Assembly: GCA_002162815.1 (NCBI GenBank)
Contig: MAAT01000005.1
Coordinates: forward strand, 124,001 to 188,000
DNA length: 64,000 nucleotides
Direction: 5' to 3'
Source: Gammaproteobacteria bacterium 53_120_T64
Lineage (GTDB): Bacteria > Pseudomonadota > Gammaproteobacteria > Pseudomonadales > Porticoccaceae
The first letter of the stretch is position 1. The number at the start of each line of letters is the position of its first letter. A program made the position numbers and the translations under genes. The notes under the pieces were generated by a model. That model was given only the letters and a program-made list of their open reading frames with translations, made no database searches and was not told the DNA's origin. This document shows, piece after piece, positions 33,195 to 43,092 of the stretch.

Positions 33195-35087
33195 CTAAAA
33201 TAGGTAGGTTAAACGCATGGTAAAGTCATCAGAGAATTCGAGGGGGGCGAATATTGAGCCGTTATTATCGGCACCAATAATATTGGCGAAGGCTTCTATC
33301 GTCCAATCGCCATTCGGTTTATAGCGTACAGCGGGTTGGAAAAAGTAGCCGCCATTGAGATCGTAAAGTAGGGACATATCCAGACGCCAGGTGAGGTTCG
33401 GGAAGGGCTGCTGTAGGGCAAACACAAAGCCATCCCAGCCTCGGTCCTGCTCACCACCACCCGGCAGATGATTCCTGTCACCACCGAGGCCACTTAAATG
33501 TCGTCCCATCATGTCGCTCTCGGATTTATGCATCCACTCGAAGATGAAGAATGTGGCCGGGAAGTCATCGGAGAAGCGATGATATTTCTCCAGCGTTAAG
33601 CTGGTAATCCACTCGTCATTCTCAATAAAATTAGATGACACACTCGGTGAAGTGAATTTTTTGTCGGGGGTATAACTGGCTTCAAGTCTCACCACTAACT
33701 GGTCAAACAAAGTGTCTGGCTCGGCGTAAAATATATAGTTAAAGCCAAAGCCAAAAATATTCTCCGATACATACACCGCTTCACCACCGGCCTGCAAGGG
33801 GTGTTCAAATCCAGTTACTAGAATATCGACAATTAACTTACCATCCTCAATATCACTCACACGAGGGTCACCAAAACTGTCGGTAAAGCCAGCATATGAG
33901 AGTACGGTAAAGACATCGTCGATATAGCCATACTCTCCAATTAAGGTATTGAGAATACCAACGCCATCAATACCTGCTAATCCGGTACCCCCGAACCAAT
34001 CCTGCCATGAGTTAAAACCAAAGTCACCGCTGGTGTCTCGAGTAAAGGGCTGGCTGTCCACCGTTGCGCCACTGGGGCCAAAAGGACCTTTGAGCAGGCT
34101 ACCCTCAGCTAGTACCTGCCCTCCTGGCACCAATCTAATGAGGGGGTCAGGGTTGTGGCGACTGATGGCAAAAAACTGTAATCCCAACTCACCCACCTGC
34201 CCACGTAAGCGAATACCTGCGTTTACGTTGTCATCCACCCGGTCATAGCCAGATTCCAGGTCCAAGGTAAACTGATAGGGCAAGAGGCTATAGGGTGAGC
34301 CCCGATTGGGAATTACCGAGGGCTGAAACATTTGCGCAAAGACTTCGAGCTCCCAATTGTTGGCGAAATTGTAGCTAGCGCGAATGCCAGGCGACGATAA
34401 ACGCTCATCGGCATATTCCTCTGCACCAAAATCGAAAAACAAATGGCGTCTCAAATCAAGACCATTGGCCATATCGGCGACACGAAAAAATAGCGCCTCG
34501 CCCCAGGCAATTTGCTGCTGTCCGAGTCTGACCCAAAGCGGCCCCTTTGAATAATCAAAATAGAGGGAAGGAAGATCGATAATATAATCATCATCACTGA
34601 GCGATAAATAGGTCGCCTCGTTGCCGTGATTATTCACACCGAATAGATTGTTATCACCGTAATCATTGAACACATCCGGTTGATAATAGGCTCTTATTTT
34701 TGTGAAACCCTTAAGGTTGTTACTCAAGTAAGTGGAAATATCAATCTCAGCTCGTGTCGCATTGACATTCCAGTCGACAGACTGATCTAGATCTTTCCTC
34801 GCCTTTGTTCGTGGCAAGGTGCCATTAATACAACCTACGCCCGCTAAAATATCTACCGCAAGACAGGCCAGGGGATCAAGAGGCACCAGATTGGTGACGG
34901 TTACGCCATTGAGAGGGTTGCCGTGGGCGCTATTCGGGTTTTGACTACTATTTATTTTATAGGCCATTTCTTGACGTATAAAGCCAGAGACACTGTAATC
35001 GAAAGCCGATACCGGCGGCGCTATCAAGGCTGAAGCCACCAATGCAAGGCAAGGTACAAAGGCGTTTATTTTTTTAGATTCTCTCAT
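33195..35087 (-). CDS. DUF1302 outer-membrane protein
   Basis: 630-aa exported protein. A signal peptide (FVPCLALVASALIAPPVSA) ends near residue 28 and the mature part starts FDYSVSGFIRQEMAY. The rest is beta-rich with alternating aromatic residues and ends in TMRLTYLF with a terminal Phe, as in outer-membrane barrels. Landmarks are VRLGQQQIAWGEALFFRVAD and LRRHLFFDFGAEEYADERL. DUF1302 proteins are often linked to hydrophobic-substrate metabolism and usually pair with a DUF1329 gene, which is not present here. A role in hydrocarbon or steroid passage is only inferred. Expressed as a single gene with its own terminator. Confidence 0.88.
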   Translation of the reverse strand: MRESKKINAFVPCLALVASALIAPPVSAFDYSVSGFIRQEMAYKINSSQNPNSAHGNPLNGVTVTNLVPLDPLACLAVDILAGVGCINGTLPRTKARKDLDQSVDWNVNATRAEIDISTYLSNNLKGFTKIRAYYQPDVFNDYGDNNLFGVNNHGNEATYLSLSDDDYIIDLPSLYFDYSKGPLWVRLGQQQIAWGEALFFRVADMANGLDLRRHLFFDFGAEEYADERLSSPGIRASYNFANNWELEVFAQMFQPSVIPNRGSPYSLLPYQFTLDLESGYDRVDDNVNAGIRLRGQVGELGLQFFAISRHNPDPLIRLVPGGQVLAEGSLLKGPFGPSGATVDSQPFTRDTSGDFGFNSWQDWFGGTGLAGIDGVGILNTLIGEYGYIDDVFTVLSYAGFTDSFGDPRVSDIEDGKLIVDILVTGFEHPLQAGGEAVYVSENIFGFGFNYIFYAEPDTLFDQLVVRLEASYTPDKKFTSPSVSSNFIENDEWITSLTLEKYHRFSDDFPATFFIFEWMHKSESDMMGRHLSGLGGDRNHLPGGGEQDRGWDGFVFALQQPFPNLTWRLDMSLLYDLNGGYFFQPAVRYKPNGDWTIEAFANIIGADNNGSIFAPLEFSDDFTMRLTYLF

Positions 35088-35857
35088 ACAGCACCATCAT
35101 GAATTACACTTATTAATGCGTGTTTTTATTATTAATCGGAATTATTATTGGGAAAAAGGTTTTATTAGAACCCTGCTATTATTATTTTAAATTTAACCTG
35201 CAGAGCAACCGTGCAATCAATGCGAAGAGATTGAATGCATTAATAGCTAACTGTCAAAACCTATGAATATCAAATGTCATCGGCACTGAAAAGTGAGGCA
35301 GCCTCTAATAAACATATAGCTTCACTTTACGGAGGCGATCATTCCTGGCAAGTTTATTATTACCAAATACTCATACTTGGTATTTGTGAACAATATCACT
35401 TATTCTTGCAAGTAGTGCCTGTCATAACTTACAGGCTGTGTTAAATGTTCACTAGCCTAGGTCGAGCGCTAAAACCTACAAGTGTTATCGCTGCTTGTCA
35501 TCAGTGCGTGAAAATTGAATTACTTTATATGTGTAAATTAACGAGGTGGTTTCACGACAATAAAAATATGGGCGCATAGACGGCAGCGTCGGAAATTCAT
35601 CGGAAAGTAGATGCAATTAACACCAAACAAATAAGCAAACAAATAAGGACATCCATCTAAAATTCCAGTGCAAAAAATGGATGTATATAAATCCTTGTCG
35701 TTACGTCTTCGTATTGATTGGGTGAGATGTGGTGGCAGCTATGCATTGAGTTGTTTCGAGGCTTGGTGGGTATGGTTGAAGTAGTGACGAGTAGAGCTGA
35801 CAGGTTCTTTCTGTATAAAAGATAGATTTTACTCCGCCCGGGCTGAACGCTTGGTCG
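35088..35857. other. Intergenic region upstream of DUF1302
   Basis: 770 bp, AT-rich, between the divergently placed DUF1302 start and the tail of a transposase pseudogene. I see no gene. It should contain the DUF1302 promoter near 35100-35200. The remainder is probably gene-free debris of the accessory region. Confidence 0.45.
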
Positions 35858-36541
35858 CTAGTCGCCTTCAAATAGTAATTTACAGCTGCTCATGCCCGGT
35901 ATTCGTCGATAGTTCAGGGCGGCACAAACTTGTTTGAGATACTGGAGGGTGCCAGCAACACGACCAAAACGCCCTTCAAATTGGGTGCTGAGGGTGAGCC
36001 AATGATCGGCTGAGATATTTAAGCGGCTTAAACGCCCGGTACAGCCCTCTTCTTTATTGGCTTGGTGGGCAATGCCTTCGTTGATCAAGCGCATAAACCA
36101 ACTGATGTCGGCCAAGCGTTCGCGCCAAGTCCCGTTAACCGTTGCCAGGACTTCACGCTCAACCTTGCCCAGGCGCTCGCCGCGAGCAAAGCGATGGCTT
36201 AACCAGTTACCCTTAAATAACGGATGCTAGCGTTCAATGACCTGAAGGGTGCTGAACTGCGTCACCTCTTCCGTATGAATGTGCAGTACCACATGGTAAT
36301 GATTCGACATCACCGCATAGGCGGCGACATCGATACAGAAGACCTAGGCTAAGGCCTATAGCTTATCTTCAACCCAAGTCCGTCGGTGCTCGTAGCTGTC
36401 ACCACAGGGAAAGGAGGCCCGGTGTGCACAGCGAGAGACACAGTGGTAGTAGGGGCTTGCCTCTAGCGAGACTAGTTGGCTTCTGGCCTTGGTCGTAAGA
36501 TGCTTGTCGTCGAGAGTGTGTTTTTTGTTGCGACAGCATGG
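35858..36541 (-). pseudogene. Decayed REP-associated tyrosine (Y1) transposase
   Basis: Minus-strand relic of the Y1/IS200-like transposase family. Recognisable parts in order are SPYYHCVSRCAHRASF, the catalytic AYAVMSNHYHVVLHIH (HUH pair), FKGNWLSHRFARGERLG, TWRERLADISWFMRLINEGI and DHWLTLSTQFEGRFGR with a CAALNYRRIPGMSSC tail. Stop codons interrupt the region near the HUH motif, and the segment between GCTGR and the DHW motif is deleted. It cannot be active. It may account for repeated TGGGGT motifs nearby, since this family works on repeated palindromic DNA. Confidence 0.82.
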
Positions 36542-36678
36542 TCAAAGTCAAAAATTTTACGAAAGATGGTTTGCAGCAAGGAGGGCTGATTTAATCCGAT
36601 GTTGATATTACAGTGGATGTCCCTAGGAGCCTTTTGGCGACGAAGTGGTCACCACAGAGTTGTTAGTTTTGAGTCATT

Positions 36679-36755
36679 TGGTCGGAATGAGAGGATTTGA
36701 ACCTCCGGCCCCTGCCTCCCGAAGACAGTGCTCTACCAAGCTGAGCTACATTCCG
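36679..36755 (-). tRNA. tRNA-Pro (anticodon CGG)
   Basis: 77-nt cloverleaf on the minus strand. The acceptor arm CGGAATG pairs with CATTCCG, the D arm is GCTC/GAGC, the anticodon loop TTCGGGA gives CGG, and the T arm is GGAGG-TTCAAAT-CCTCT. The CCA end is encoded (36679-36681). It reads CCG codons, and its 3' end faces the accessory region. Confidence 0.95.
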
Positions 36756-36795
36756 AATGTGCTATCAGTAGCGCCCCCGTTAGTTTAAGGGCCTG

Positions 36796-37530
36796 CTAGC
36801 GAGTGGATAATACTTCGGTATTTGCCAATTGTTGCAAGCCGGGAATATCCAAAATTTCAATTTCTTTTTTATCAACATCAAGAATAGCTTGTTTTTGCAG
36901 GCCGGTAAAAACTCTGCTCACGGTCTCGACGGTCAAGCCGAGGTAATTGCCGATATCGGCCCGGGACATGGGTAGACGAAAGCGCACATTCGACAGCTTG
37001 CGCTTGGCGTTGCGTGCGGAGAGATTCAGCAGCAGGGTGGCAATGCGCTCCTCGGCACTGTTTTTACTGAGCAGGGTAATCAATCGTTGGTCGTAGGTGA
37101 TTTCCCTGCTCATCAATTTGAAAAAATGCCGTTGTAGCGATGGTAGGGTGATACTCAGCTCTTCCATGCGGCCAAAGGGTATTTCACAAATGGCAGCGGT
37201 TTCTAGGGCAACGGCCGAGTTAATGTGCTGGTTGTGGGCGATGCCGTCCATACCAAAGATTTCGCCGGGCAGATAAAAGCCGGTGACCTGCTCGATGCCT
37301 TGGTCGTTAACGTTATAGGTTTTGATGGCACCGCTGCGCACAGCGTAAACCGAGCGAAACTCATCGCCACAGTTATAGGCAGAGTGGTCTTTGTGCAGAG
37401 GGTGGCCGCGTTGGACAATATCATTGAGGAGATCGACTTCATCTAACTCCAGGGCAATGGGCAGACAGAGCGAGTTCATGCGGCAATCGCGGCACGTGGC
37501 TTCGGTGCTGTGTGGACACTGCTGTGACAT
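36796..37530 (-). CDS. fnr: FNR/ANR-type oxygen-sensing regulator
   Basis: About 244-aa CRP/FNR-family regulator of the shift to low oxygen. Three N-terminal Cys (13, 16 and 22 from ATG 37530) have the FNR spacing in CRDCRMNSLC, and a fourth lies in AAICEIPF, together ligating a [4Fe-4S] cluster. The cyclic-nucleotide-binding-like fold follows (FYLPGEIFGMDGI), and the helix-turn-helix is MSRADIGNYLGLTVETVSR. GAGGG 7 nt upstream favours ATG 37530 over an upstream in-frame start at 37557. Targets in this window are not evident. Confidence 0.93.
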   Translation of the reverse strand: MSQQCPHSTEATCRDCRMNSLCLPIALELDEVDLLNDIVQRGHPLHKDHSAYNCGDEFRSVYAVRSGAIKTYNVNDQGIEQVTGFYLPGEIFGMDGIAHNQHINSAVALETAAICEIPFGRMEELSITLPSLQRHFFKLMSREITYDQRLITLLSKNSAEERIATLLLNLSARNAKRKLSNVRFRLPMSRADIGNYLGLTVETVSRVFTGLQKQAILDVDKKEIEILDIPGLQQLANTEVLSTR

Positions 37531-37739
37531 GTTCAACCCTCTGCTAGTTGGCTTCAAGATCTATTGTAACCCCTTTATTTAAGTGAATACGGCGACTATC
37601 GCCGAGTGCTTCTGTTGCTTGAAAGGGGGCCAAGAGTTTATCGCTGGTGGCGGAAAGATGAATAATACCCGCTTTGCTAAGCTCTAAGGGGTTATTTAGA
37701 TGGATGTCCTTTGTGGTCTCTTTGTGGTCTGTGGTCTTC

Positions 37740-38532
37740 AATTATCAGCTCGATAAAAAAACGGCAGCCCAGGCTTATATCAAACGGGCGATTAGCGATT
37801 ATGAACGCAGAGGCAAGCGGCTCCCCGAGGCCTGGTGGTCACTGCAAAGCCTGCTCTACTTTGAGCAGGAGGAATACCGTCAGGCCCTGCCGGTCTTGAA
37901 GCAACTCATTAAGCACTACCCGCGCTATCGCTATTGGCATCAGCTTGGGGGTTTGTACGGCCAATTGAATAAAAATATCGAACGTCTGGTGGCTACAGAA
38001 GTGGTTTATCTGGCCGGTGCTTTAGACAAAGAGCGCGAACTGCTGTCCCTCGCCTATCTCTACCTCGGTGCGAAGACCCCTTACCGTGCGGCCGTGACCC
38101 TCGAAACGGCCATCACTAAAAAGCAGGTGCAGGAAAACGCTAAACATTTGGAATTACTCGGCCAGGCCTGGCAACAGGCGGGTGAAGGGGAAAAGGCTCG
38201 CCCGGCGTTAGAGAAAGCAGTGGCGCTTTCGGGGCAGGGAAAAATCTACGCTCAATTGGCCGGTGTTTATCTCGATATTGGCGATGATGCCAAAGCGGTA
38301 GCGGCGGCAAAAAATGCCCTAAGTAAGGGCCAACTAAAACGCCCCGGCGCCGTGCAGTTGGGTAATGCTCAGCTGAATTTGCATTGTTACGACAAAGCGA
38401 TAGATGCTTTTGAGCAGGCGGTGAGGTATAAGACCTCTAAAATTAATGCAAAGCAGTGGCTGGACTATGCCCGTGCAGAGGGTTAAGGGCTTGCGTGAAG
38501 CGGGGGCAGAGTTGGTGGGATGTGGGGTTTAG
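37740..38532 (+). pseudogene. Truncated duplicate of the TonB-operon TPR gene
   Basis: From about 37740 the frame matches the second half of the TPR gene at 23829-25202 almost residue by residue (EAWWSLQSLLYFEQEEYRQA; AKHLELLGQAWQQAGEG; LNLHCYDKAIDAFEQA). Signal peptide and first half are missing, two residues are deleted in AVQLGNAQ, and the frame ends early at 38484-38486; the original C-terminal sense continues out of frame to 38532 (LREAGAELVGCG). The 66 bp before the homology contain three TGTGGTC repeats and no matching sequence. It is a remnant of a second copy, not a working gene. Confidence 0.85.
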
Positions 38533-38618
38533 AAGCATGATGGGTTTGTGATCGTTTGCGTGATGCCTATTATTAAGAGTGATCGCCATCTCGGTAGCCT
38601 GTCTTTAGGTGTTTGATT

Positions 38619-39221
38619 TTAGGGCTTATCAGGTAGCTGAATATCTGTGATGATGTATCCAAAAACAGACTTCCTTCGGCTCATCTCCGCCTTGAATTCT
38701 TGGTCTGTAAGCTTGTCATGCTGATTCTTTGTTATGCAATGATGCGCCATGAAAGTAGTGAAATATGGACCATTTTTTGGTTTTATACGATATACACATT
38801 CGTAAACTCCAGCGCTGGGGCCAGCTTTTTTAAAAAGGGCGATTTCTTTGGCATCTATTCCAAATATGACCGTGAACAATCGAGGTGCCGAAATGGCGAT
38901 ATTTATAAAAATTGACCAGAAAAGTAAAGCAACTAGCATTAGGGATGTAAGGGTCCACCTTAATTTTGATGCTTTCTTTCCATCAATTTCTAATGGGATA
39001 ACTCTTTCTTTGTTAATAAATAACTTGATAGTGATATATAAGGTGGTGAGTAATACAATATAAACTAGATTTCCAGCAGACCTGGTATCTATGACAAAAT
39101 CTTCAGTATAGGTGGCATAAAAAAACCCGGGCGCTAAAATAAATATAATTTTATTGATTGATGGTGTTTTCTTTTTCTGAGGTTTTTTTCTGTTTTTTAA
39201 AAAACTATTAAGTATGTTCAT
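38619..39221 (-). CDS. Hypothetical membrane protein, AT-rich
   Basis: 200-aa protein of unknown family. A basic N-terminus (NRKKPQKKKTPSINK) is followed by three hydrophobic segments: IIFILAPGFFYATY, LVYIVLLTTLYITIKLFI and LTSLMLVALLFWSIFINIAI. A soluble C-terminal region contains ECVYRIKPKNGPYFTTFMAH with two Cys (the second in HHCITKN). Codon use is markedly AT-rich against the neighbours, suggesting transfer. There is no nearby partner gene, and I do not assign a function. Confidence 0.6.
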   Translation of the reverse strand: MNILNSFLKNRKKPQKKKTPSINKIIFILAPGFFYATYTEDFVIDTRSAGNLVYIVLLTTLYITIKLFINKERVIPLEIDGKKASKLRWTLTSLMLVALLFWSIFINIAISAPRLFTVIFGIDAKEIALFKKAGPSAGVYECVYRIKPKNGPYFTTFMAHHCITKNQHDKLTDQEFKAEMSRRKSVFGYIITDIQLPDKP

Positions 39222-39306
39222 GTTATTTTAAATAAATCGAGGGGTCTGTATAAGCTAGGTGGTTTGATATTCTAAAAAGCTAGACGCTAGCATTAATCGA
39301 AAAACG

Positions 39307-39600
39307 TTATTCTACAAATATTTCTATATCCATACTTTCATGGAGCACTCTAACAACGTCTATACCACCTTCAGCTGCCACATAAATAATCAAATGACTG
39401 ACGTGATGATGAATGCGAACAGGCGGTGTAAATTCCAGCCGTTCTCTGCACATTAGCGGCGTTTTCCCAAGTAGTTCAATAGCCTTGCTGAGTTGATCAA
39501 AGTAGCGGTCGGCTTGTGCCTCTCCCCAGTTTTGGAAAGAATACAGCCAGATATTATTCAGGTCTTGTTCGGCTAAGGGGCGTAAGGAGGCCTGGTTCAT
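39307..39600 (-). CDS. parE: ParE-type toxin
   Basis: 97-aa RelE/ParE superfamily toxin. MNQASLRPLAEQDLNNIWLY, WGEAQADRYFDQLSKAIELL and RERLEFTPPVRIHHHVSHLI follow the ParE pattern, with VVRVLHESMD at the C-terminus. ParE proteins poison DNA gyrase. The cognate antitoxin gene lies 17 bp upstream in the same operon. It belongs to the accessory block. Confidence 0.9.
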   Translation of the reverse strand: MNQASLRPLAEQDLNNIWLYSFQNWGEAQADRYFDQLSKAIELLGKTPLMCRERLEFTPPVRIHHHVSHLIIYVAAEGGIDVVRVLHESMDIEIFVE

Positions 39601-39617
39601 ATTTACCAGTTGTTTTC

Positions 39618-39866
39618 TTAGGTGCTAAGCCCAGCTTGTTTTTTAGCGCTTTGTTTAATGGTCTGCATATCGAGGTTCTTCGCTTCGCCGCTGGCGAAAC
39701 CCAGTGTTATGGCATCTTGCATGGCCTGTATCTTTTCACTGTTGCGTTGGTCTTTGCGAATGAGGTCGCGCAGGTAATCACTATTGTTGGCGTAGTGTCC
39801 CGTTTTGATTTGAGCTTCTACCCAGTCGCGCATGGGGTCGGGTAATGAAATATTCATCGTTGCCAT
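39618..39866 (-). CDS. parD: ParD-type antitoxin
   Basis: 82-aa ribbon-helix-helix antitoxin. MNISLPDPMRDWVEAQIKTG and NNSDYLRDLIRKDQ match the ParD N-terminal DNA-binding domain. The C-terminal half (FASGEAKNLDMQTIKQSAKK) would cover the toxin. It represses its own promoter in known systems. ATG 39866 is used; the ATG three codons later is an alternative. Confidence 0.9.
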   Translation of the reverse strand: MATMNISLPDPMRDWVEAQIKTGHYANNSDYLRDLIRKDQRNSEKIQAMQDAITLGFASGEAKNLDMQTIKQSAKKQAGLST

Positions 39867-39979
39867 GGTTCAACTCCGCAAATTGCTTGCTGGACAGATT
39901 GGCATATTTTGGCAAAGATTGCCAATAACCAAGATGGGCTCGAGGGTAGTCGGGTAGAGCGTTAGGCAATCGAGATCGC

Positions 39980-40378
39980 CTAACGCGTTGTCAGCACAAC
40001 ATCCTCAACCCCCGCCGCCCGCGCCTGATCGGCAATGCGAATATAGGTCTCGGTTTGTGCTAGTGAATCCGTACTAATAATTACCTTCGCATCGCGATTA
40101 CTGGCGCGCAATCTTTCCACATTGGCGCGCACCGAGCGGATATCCACCCGGCGGCCATCGAGGCTTATATCGTTATTGGCGCTGACCTGAAAAATTATAT
40201 CGTCACTTTTTTCAATGGTGGCATTGTTGGAGGGGGGCTGATGCTGCAGGTCGATGGCGGTCTCGTCGACAAAAGCAGCGGTGACGACGAAGAAGATCAG
40301 CAGTATAAACACCACGTCGAGCATCGGGGTGAGGTCTATTTGCGCGTCTTCTTCCAGCCTGCTTTTGCCGAGACTCAT
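39980..40378 (-). CDS. exbD: Orphan ExbD/TolR-type transport protein
   Basis: 132-aa ExbD homologue with the motor helix IDLTPMLDVVFILLIFFVVT, almost identical to that of the exbD in the TonB2-like operon, and a divergent periplasmic domain. No ExbB or TonB gene adjoins it: ilvD is 28 bp upstream in the same direction and parD lies downstream. It may serve with ExbB made elsewhere, or be left over from a larger cluster. The reading frame is intact. Confidence 0.92.
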   Translation of the reverse strand: MSLGKSRLEEDAQIDLTPMLDVVFILLIFFVVTAAFVDETAIDLQHQPPSNNATIEKSDDIIFQVSANNDISLDGRRVDIRSVRANVERLRASNRDAKVIISTDSLAQTETYIRIADQARAAGVEDVVLTTR

Positions 40379-40406
40379 GGGCTAACGTCCTTGTTGTTAT
40401 GGCGAA

Positions 40407-42239
40407 TTATAACTTTGATAAATCCCGCACCGCGCCCTTGTCGGCACTGGTGGCGAGCAGGGCGTAGGCCTTCAGTGCCGCCGTGACCTTGCGGGGGCGC
40501 TCTTCTACAGGCTTCCAGCCTGCAGTGTCTTGTAGGGCGCGGCGGTGGGCGAGTTCTTCGTCACTGAGCTTGACGTTAATAGTGCGCTGGGGAATGTCGA
40601 TCTGAATCAGGTCGCCATTTTGTACCAGGCCGATGGTGCCGCCCGCTGCGGCTTCGGGTGAGCAGTGACCAATCGACAGGCCGGAGGTGCCACCGGAGAA
40701 GCGCCCGTCGGTGACCAGTGCACAGGCTTTGCCGAGACCGCGCGATTTCAGGTAGCTGGTGGGGTAGAGCATTTCCTGCATACCGGGGCCGCCCTTGGGG
40801 CCTTCGTAGCGAATCACCACTACGTCACCGGGTTTCACCTTGTCGGCGAGAATGTCGGCAACGGCGCTGTCCTGGCTTTCGCAGACATGGGCGGGGCCTT
40901 CAAAGACGAGAATAGAATCGTCGACACCGGCGGTTTTCACCACGCAGCCGTCGAGGGCGATGTTGCCGTAGAGCACGGCTAGGCCGCCGTCTTTACTGTA
41001 GGCGTTGTCGAGGCTGCGAATACAGCCGTTGGCGCGATCGGCGTCAACGCTGTTCCAGCGCGTGTCTTGACTAAAGGCGGTTTGGGTGGGGATGCCCGCC
41101 GGGCCAGCCCGGAAGAATTTGAGCACTTCGGCAGAGGGATTGCGTTTGATATCCCAGATGTCGAGTGCCTCTTTCATGGTCTTGCTATGAATAGTGGGGA
41201 TGTCGGCGTGCAGTAGCCCGGCGCGGTCGAGTTCGCCCAGTAGCCCGAAGACACCGCCAGCGCGGTGTACGTCTTCCATGTGGTAGAGGGGCGTGCTGGG
41301 TGCGACCTTACTCAGTTGTGGCACCTTGTGGGAGAGACGGTTGATATCGTCCAGGGTGAAGTCGAGCTCGGCTTCCTGTGCGGCGCCCAGAAGGTGCAAA
41401 ATGGTGTTGGTTGAGCCGCCCATGGCGATGTCGACGGTCATGGCGTTTTCAAAGGCTTTAAAGCAGGCCACTGAGCGCGGTAGTACGCTGTAGTCGTCTT
41501 CTTCGTAATGTTTTTTGGCGATATCGACGATCATTTGGCCGGCGCGCAAAAACAGTTGTTCGCGGTCGGCGTGGGTGGCGAGCATCGAACCATTGCCGGG
41601 CAGTGACAGGCCCAGGGCCTCGGTCAGGCAGTTCATTGAGTTGGCGGTAAACATACCCGAGCAGGAGCCGCAGGTGGGGCAGGCCGAGCGCTCGTACTCT
41701 TCAACCTTGGCGTCGCTGGCGGTTTCGTCAACGGCGATAATCATCGCGTCAACGAGGTCGAGCTTGGTTTCGCCCAATTTTGTTTTACCGGCTTCCATCG
41801 GGCCGCCGGAGACAAACACGGTGGGGATGTTGAGGCGCAGGGCGGCCATCAACATGCCGGGGGTGATTTTGTCGCAGTTCGAGATACACACCAGGGCGTC
41901 GGCGCAGTGGGCGTTGACCATGTACTCCACCGAGTCGGCGATGATGTCGCGCGAGGGCAGGGAGTAGAGCATGCCGTCGTGGCCCATGGCGATACCGTCG
42001 TCGACGGCGATGGTGTTGAACTCTTTGCCGACACCACCGGATTTTTCGATCTCGCCAATCACCAGCTGGCCCATATCTTTGAGGTGCACGTGGCCGGGGA
42101 CAAACTGGGTAAAGGAGTTGGCGACGGCGATAATGGGCTTGTCGAAGTCGTCATCTTTCATGCCGGTGGCGCGCCACAGTGAACGAGCGCCCGCCATGTT
42201 GCGGCCTTTGGTGGTGGTGTGTGAGCGATAAGTCGGCAT
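40407..42239 (-). CDS. ilvD: Dihydroxy-acid dehydratase
   Basis: About 610-aa FeS dehydratase of branched-chain amino-acid synthesis; it converts 2,3-dihydroxy-isovalerate and -methylvalerate to the 2-keto acids. The N-terminus [20 protein letters not shown] and motifs [39 protein letters not shown] and [19 protein letters not shown] are diagnostic; the Cys in these segments ligate the cluster. The frame is open to 42296 but ATG 42239 gives the family N-terminus. ilvE at 62.2 kb uses the pathway's products. Confidence 0.97.
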   Translation of the reverse strand: MPTYRSHTTTKGRNMAGARSLWRATGMKDDDFDKPIIAVANSFTQFVPGHVHLKDMGQLVIGEIEKSGGVGKEFNTIAVDDGIAMGHDGMLYSLPSRDIIADSVEYMVNAHCADALVCISNCDKITPGMLMAALRLNIPTVFVSGGPMEAGKTKLGETKLDLVDAMIIAVDETASDAKVEEYERSACPTCGSCSGMFTANSMNCLTEALGLSLPGNGSMLATHADREQLFLRAGQMIVDIAKKHYEEDDYSVLPRSVACFKAFENAMTVDIAMGGSTNTILHLLGAAQEAELDFTLDDINRLSHKVPQLSKVAPSTPLYHMEDVHRAGGVFGLLGELDRAGLLHADIPTIHSKTMKEALDIWDIKRNPSAEVLKFFRAGPAGIPTQTAFSQDTRWNSVDADRANGCIRSLDNAYSKDGGLAVLYGNIALDGCVVKTAGVDDSILVFEGPAHVCESQDSAVADILADKVKPGDVVVIRYEGPKGGPGMQEMLYPTSYLKSRGLGKACALVTDGRFSGGTSGLSIGHCSPEAAAGGTIGLVQNGDLIQIDIPQRTINVKLSDEELAHRRALQDTAGWKPVEERPRKVTAALKAYALLATSADKGAVRDLSKL

Positions 42240-42471
42240 GTCTCTAACCCTGGTTGTTGATTGACGGTTGTCTGCTGGCTGTTGGTGTGCCTGCATTTAA
42301 GGATGCAAAATACGGAGAGAAAATTAAGAGGCACAGAATAGCAGACCTGTGAGCGTTGCCGTAGGGGCAGTGGGCCGATAGCAAATGCCCTGGGTGGCCG
42401 TTTTGCTAGATGGGGCGCGCTTGTTGTAGGATGGTGGCAATATAAGATTATTCGAATATATGGAGACCACT

Positions 42472-43092
42472 ATGGGACTGTACGACAAATATTTTCTCGC
42501 GCCCTTTATTAACTGCGCCTGTGGCACCAAGCCCATCACCTACCAGCGCAAAAAGGTGGTGCCATTAGCCGAGGGGCGAGTACTCGAAGTGGGCATGGGC
42601 TCGGCTTTGAACCTGCCCTATTACGACCGCAATAAGGTGGAGTTTATCTGGGGGCTAGAGCCCTCCGTGGATATGCGTAAAAAGGCCCAGCCCAATATCG
42701 ACAAGTCTGGCCTCGAGGTGAAGTTGATCGACCTGCCGGGGGAGGAGATTCCCCTCGACGATAATAGCGTCGACAGCATCTTACTGACCTACACCCTATG
42801 CACCATCCCCGATTGGCATTCGGCGCTGGGGCAAATGCGTCGCGTGCTGAAACCCGGTGGTAAGCTGATTTTTACCGAACACGGCAACGCGCCAGATGCC
42901 AGTGTTGAGAAATGGCAAAAACGCATCAATCCGATGTGGAAAAAATTTGCCGGTGGCTGTAATTTGAACCGCCCGATCCCCGACCTCATTACTCAAACAG
43001 GCTTTAAAATGATAGCCCTTGAAAGCCGTTATTTGCCTTCAACGCCAAAGTTATTTGCCTATAACTATTGGGGTGTGGCAGAGATCGCTTAG
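42472..43092 (+). CDS. Class I SAM-dependent methyltransferase
   Basis: 206-aa methyltransferase of the UbiE/phospholipid-methyltransferase-like group. The SAM-binding motif is VLEVGMGSALNLPYYD near residue 38. DNSVDSILLTYTLCTIPDW and MRRVLKPGGKLIFTEHG are the usual motif II/III stretches. The N-terminus has a CACG pair. ATG 42472 is chosen over 42460 because GGAG lies 7 nt before it. Substrate unknown. It diverges from ilvD. Confidence 0.85.
   Translation: MGLYDKYFLAPFINCACGTKPITYQRKKVVPLAEGRVLEVGMGSALNLPYYDRNKVEFIWGLEPSVDMRKKAQPNIDKSGLEVKLIDLPGEEIPLDDNSVDSILLTYTLCTIPDWHSALGQMRRVLKPGGKLIFTEHGNAPDASVEKWQKRINPMWKKFAGGCNLNRPIPDLITQTGFKMIALESRYLPSTPKLFAYNYWGVAEIA

Noticed and set aside
25203-36755. 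Genomic island bounded by tRNA-Pro attachment sites
   Set aside because: No second copy of the tRNA 3' end and no integrase were found in the window, so attachment sites cannot be claimed.
37544-37741. 65-codon minus-strand frame overlapping the FNR start
   Set aside because: Its composition is protein-like, but it overlaps the FNR coding start, ends inside it and runs into the edge of the duplicated TPR segment; at most it is a gene fragment.
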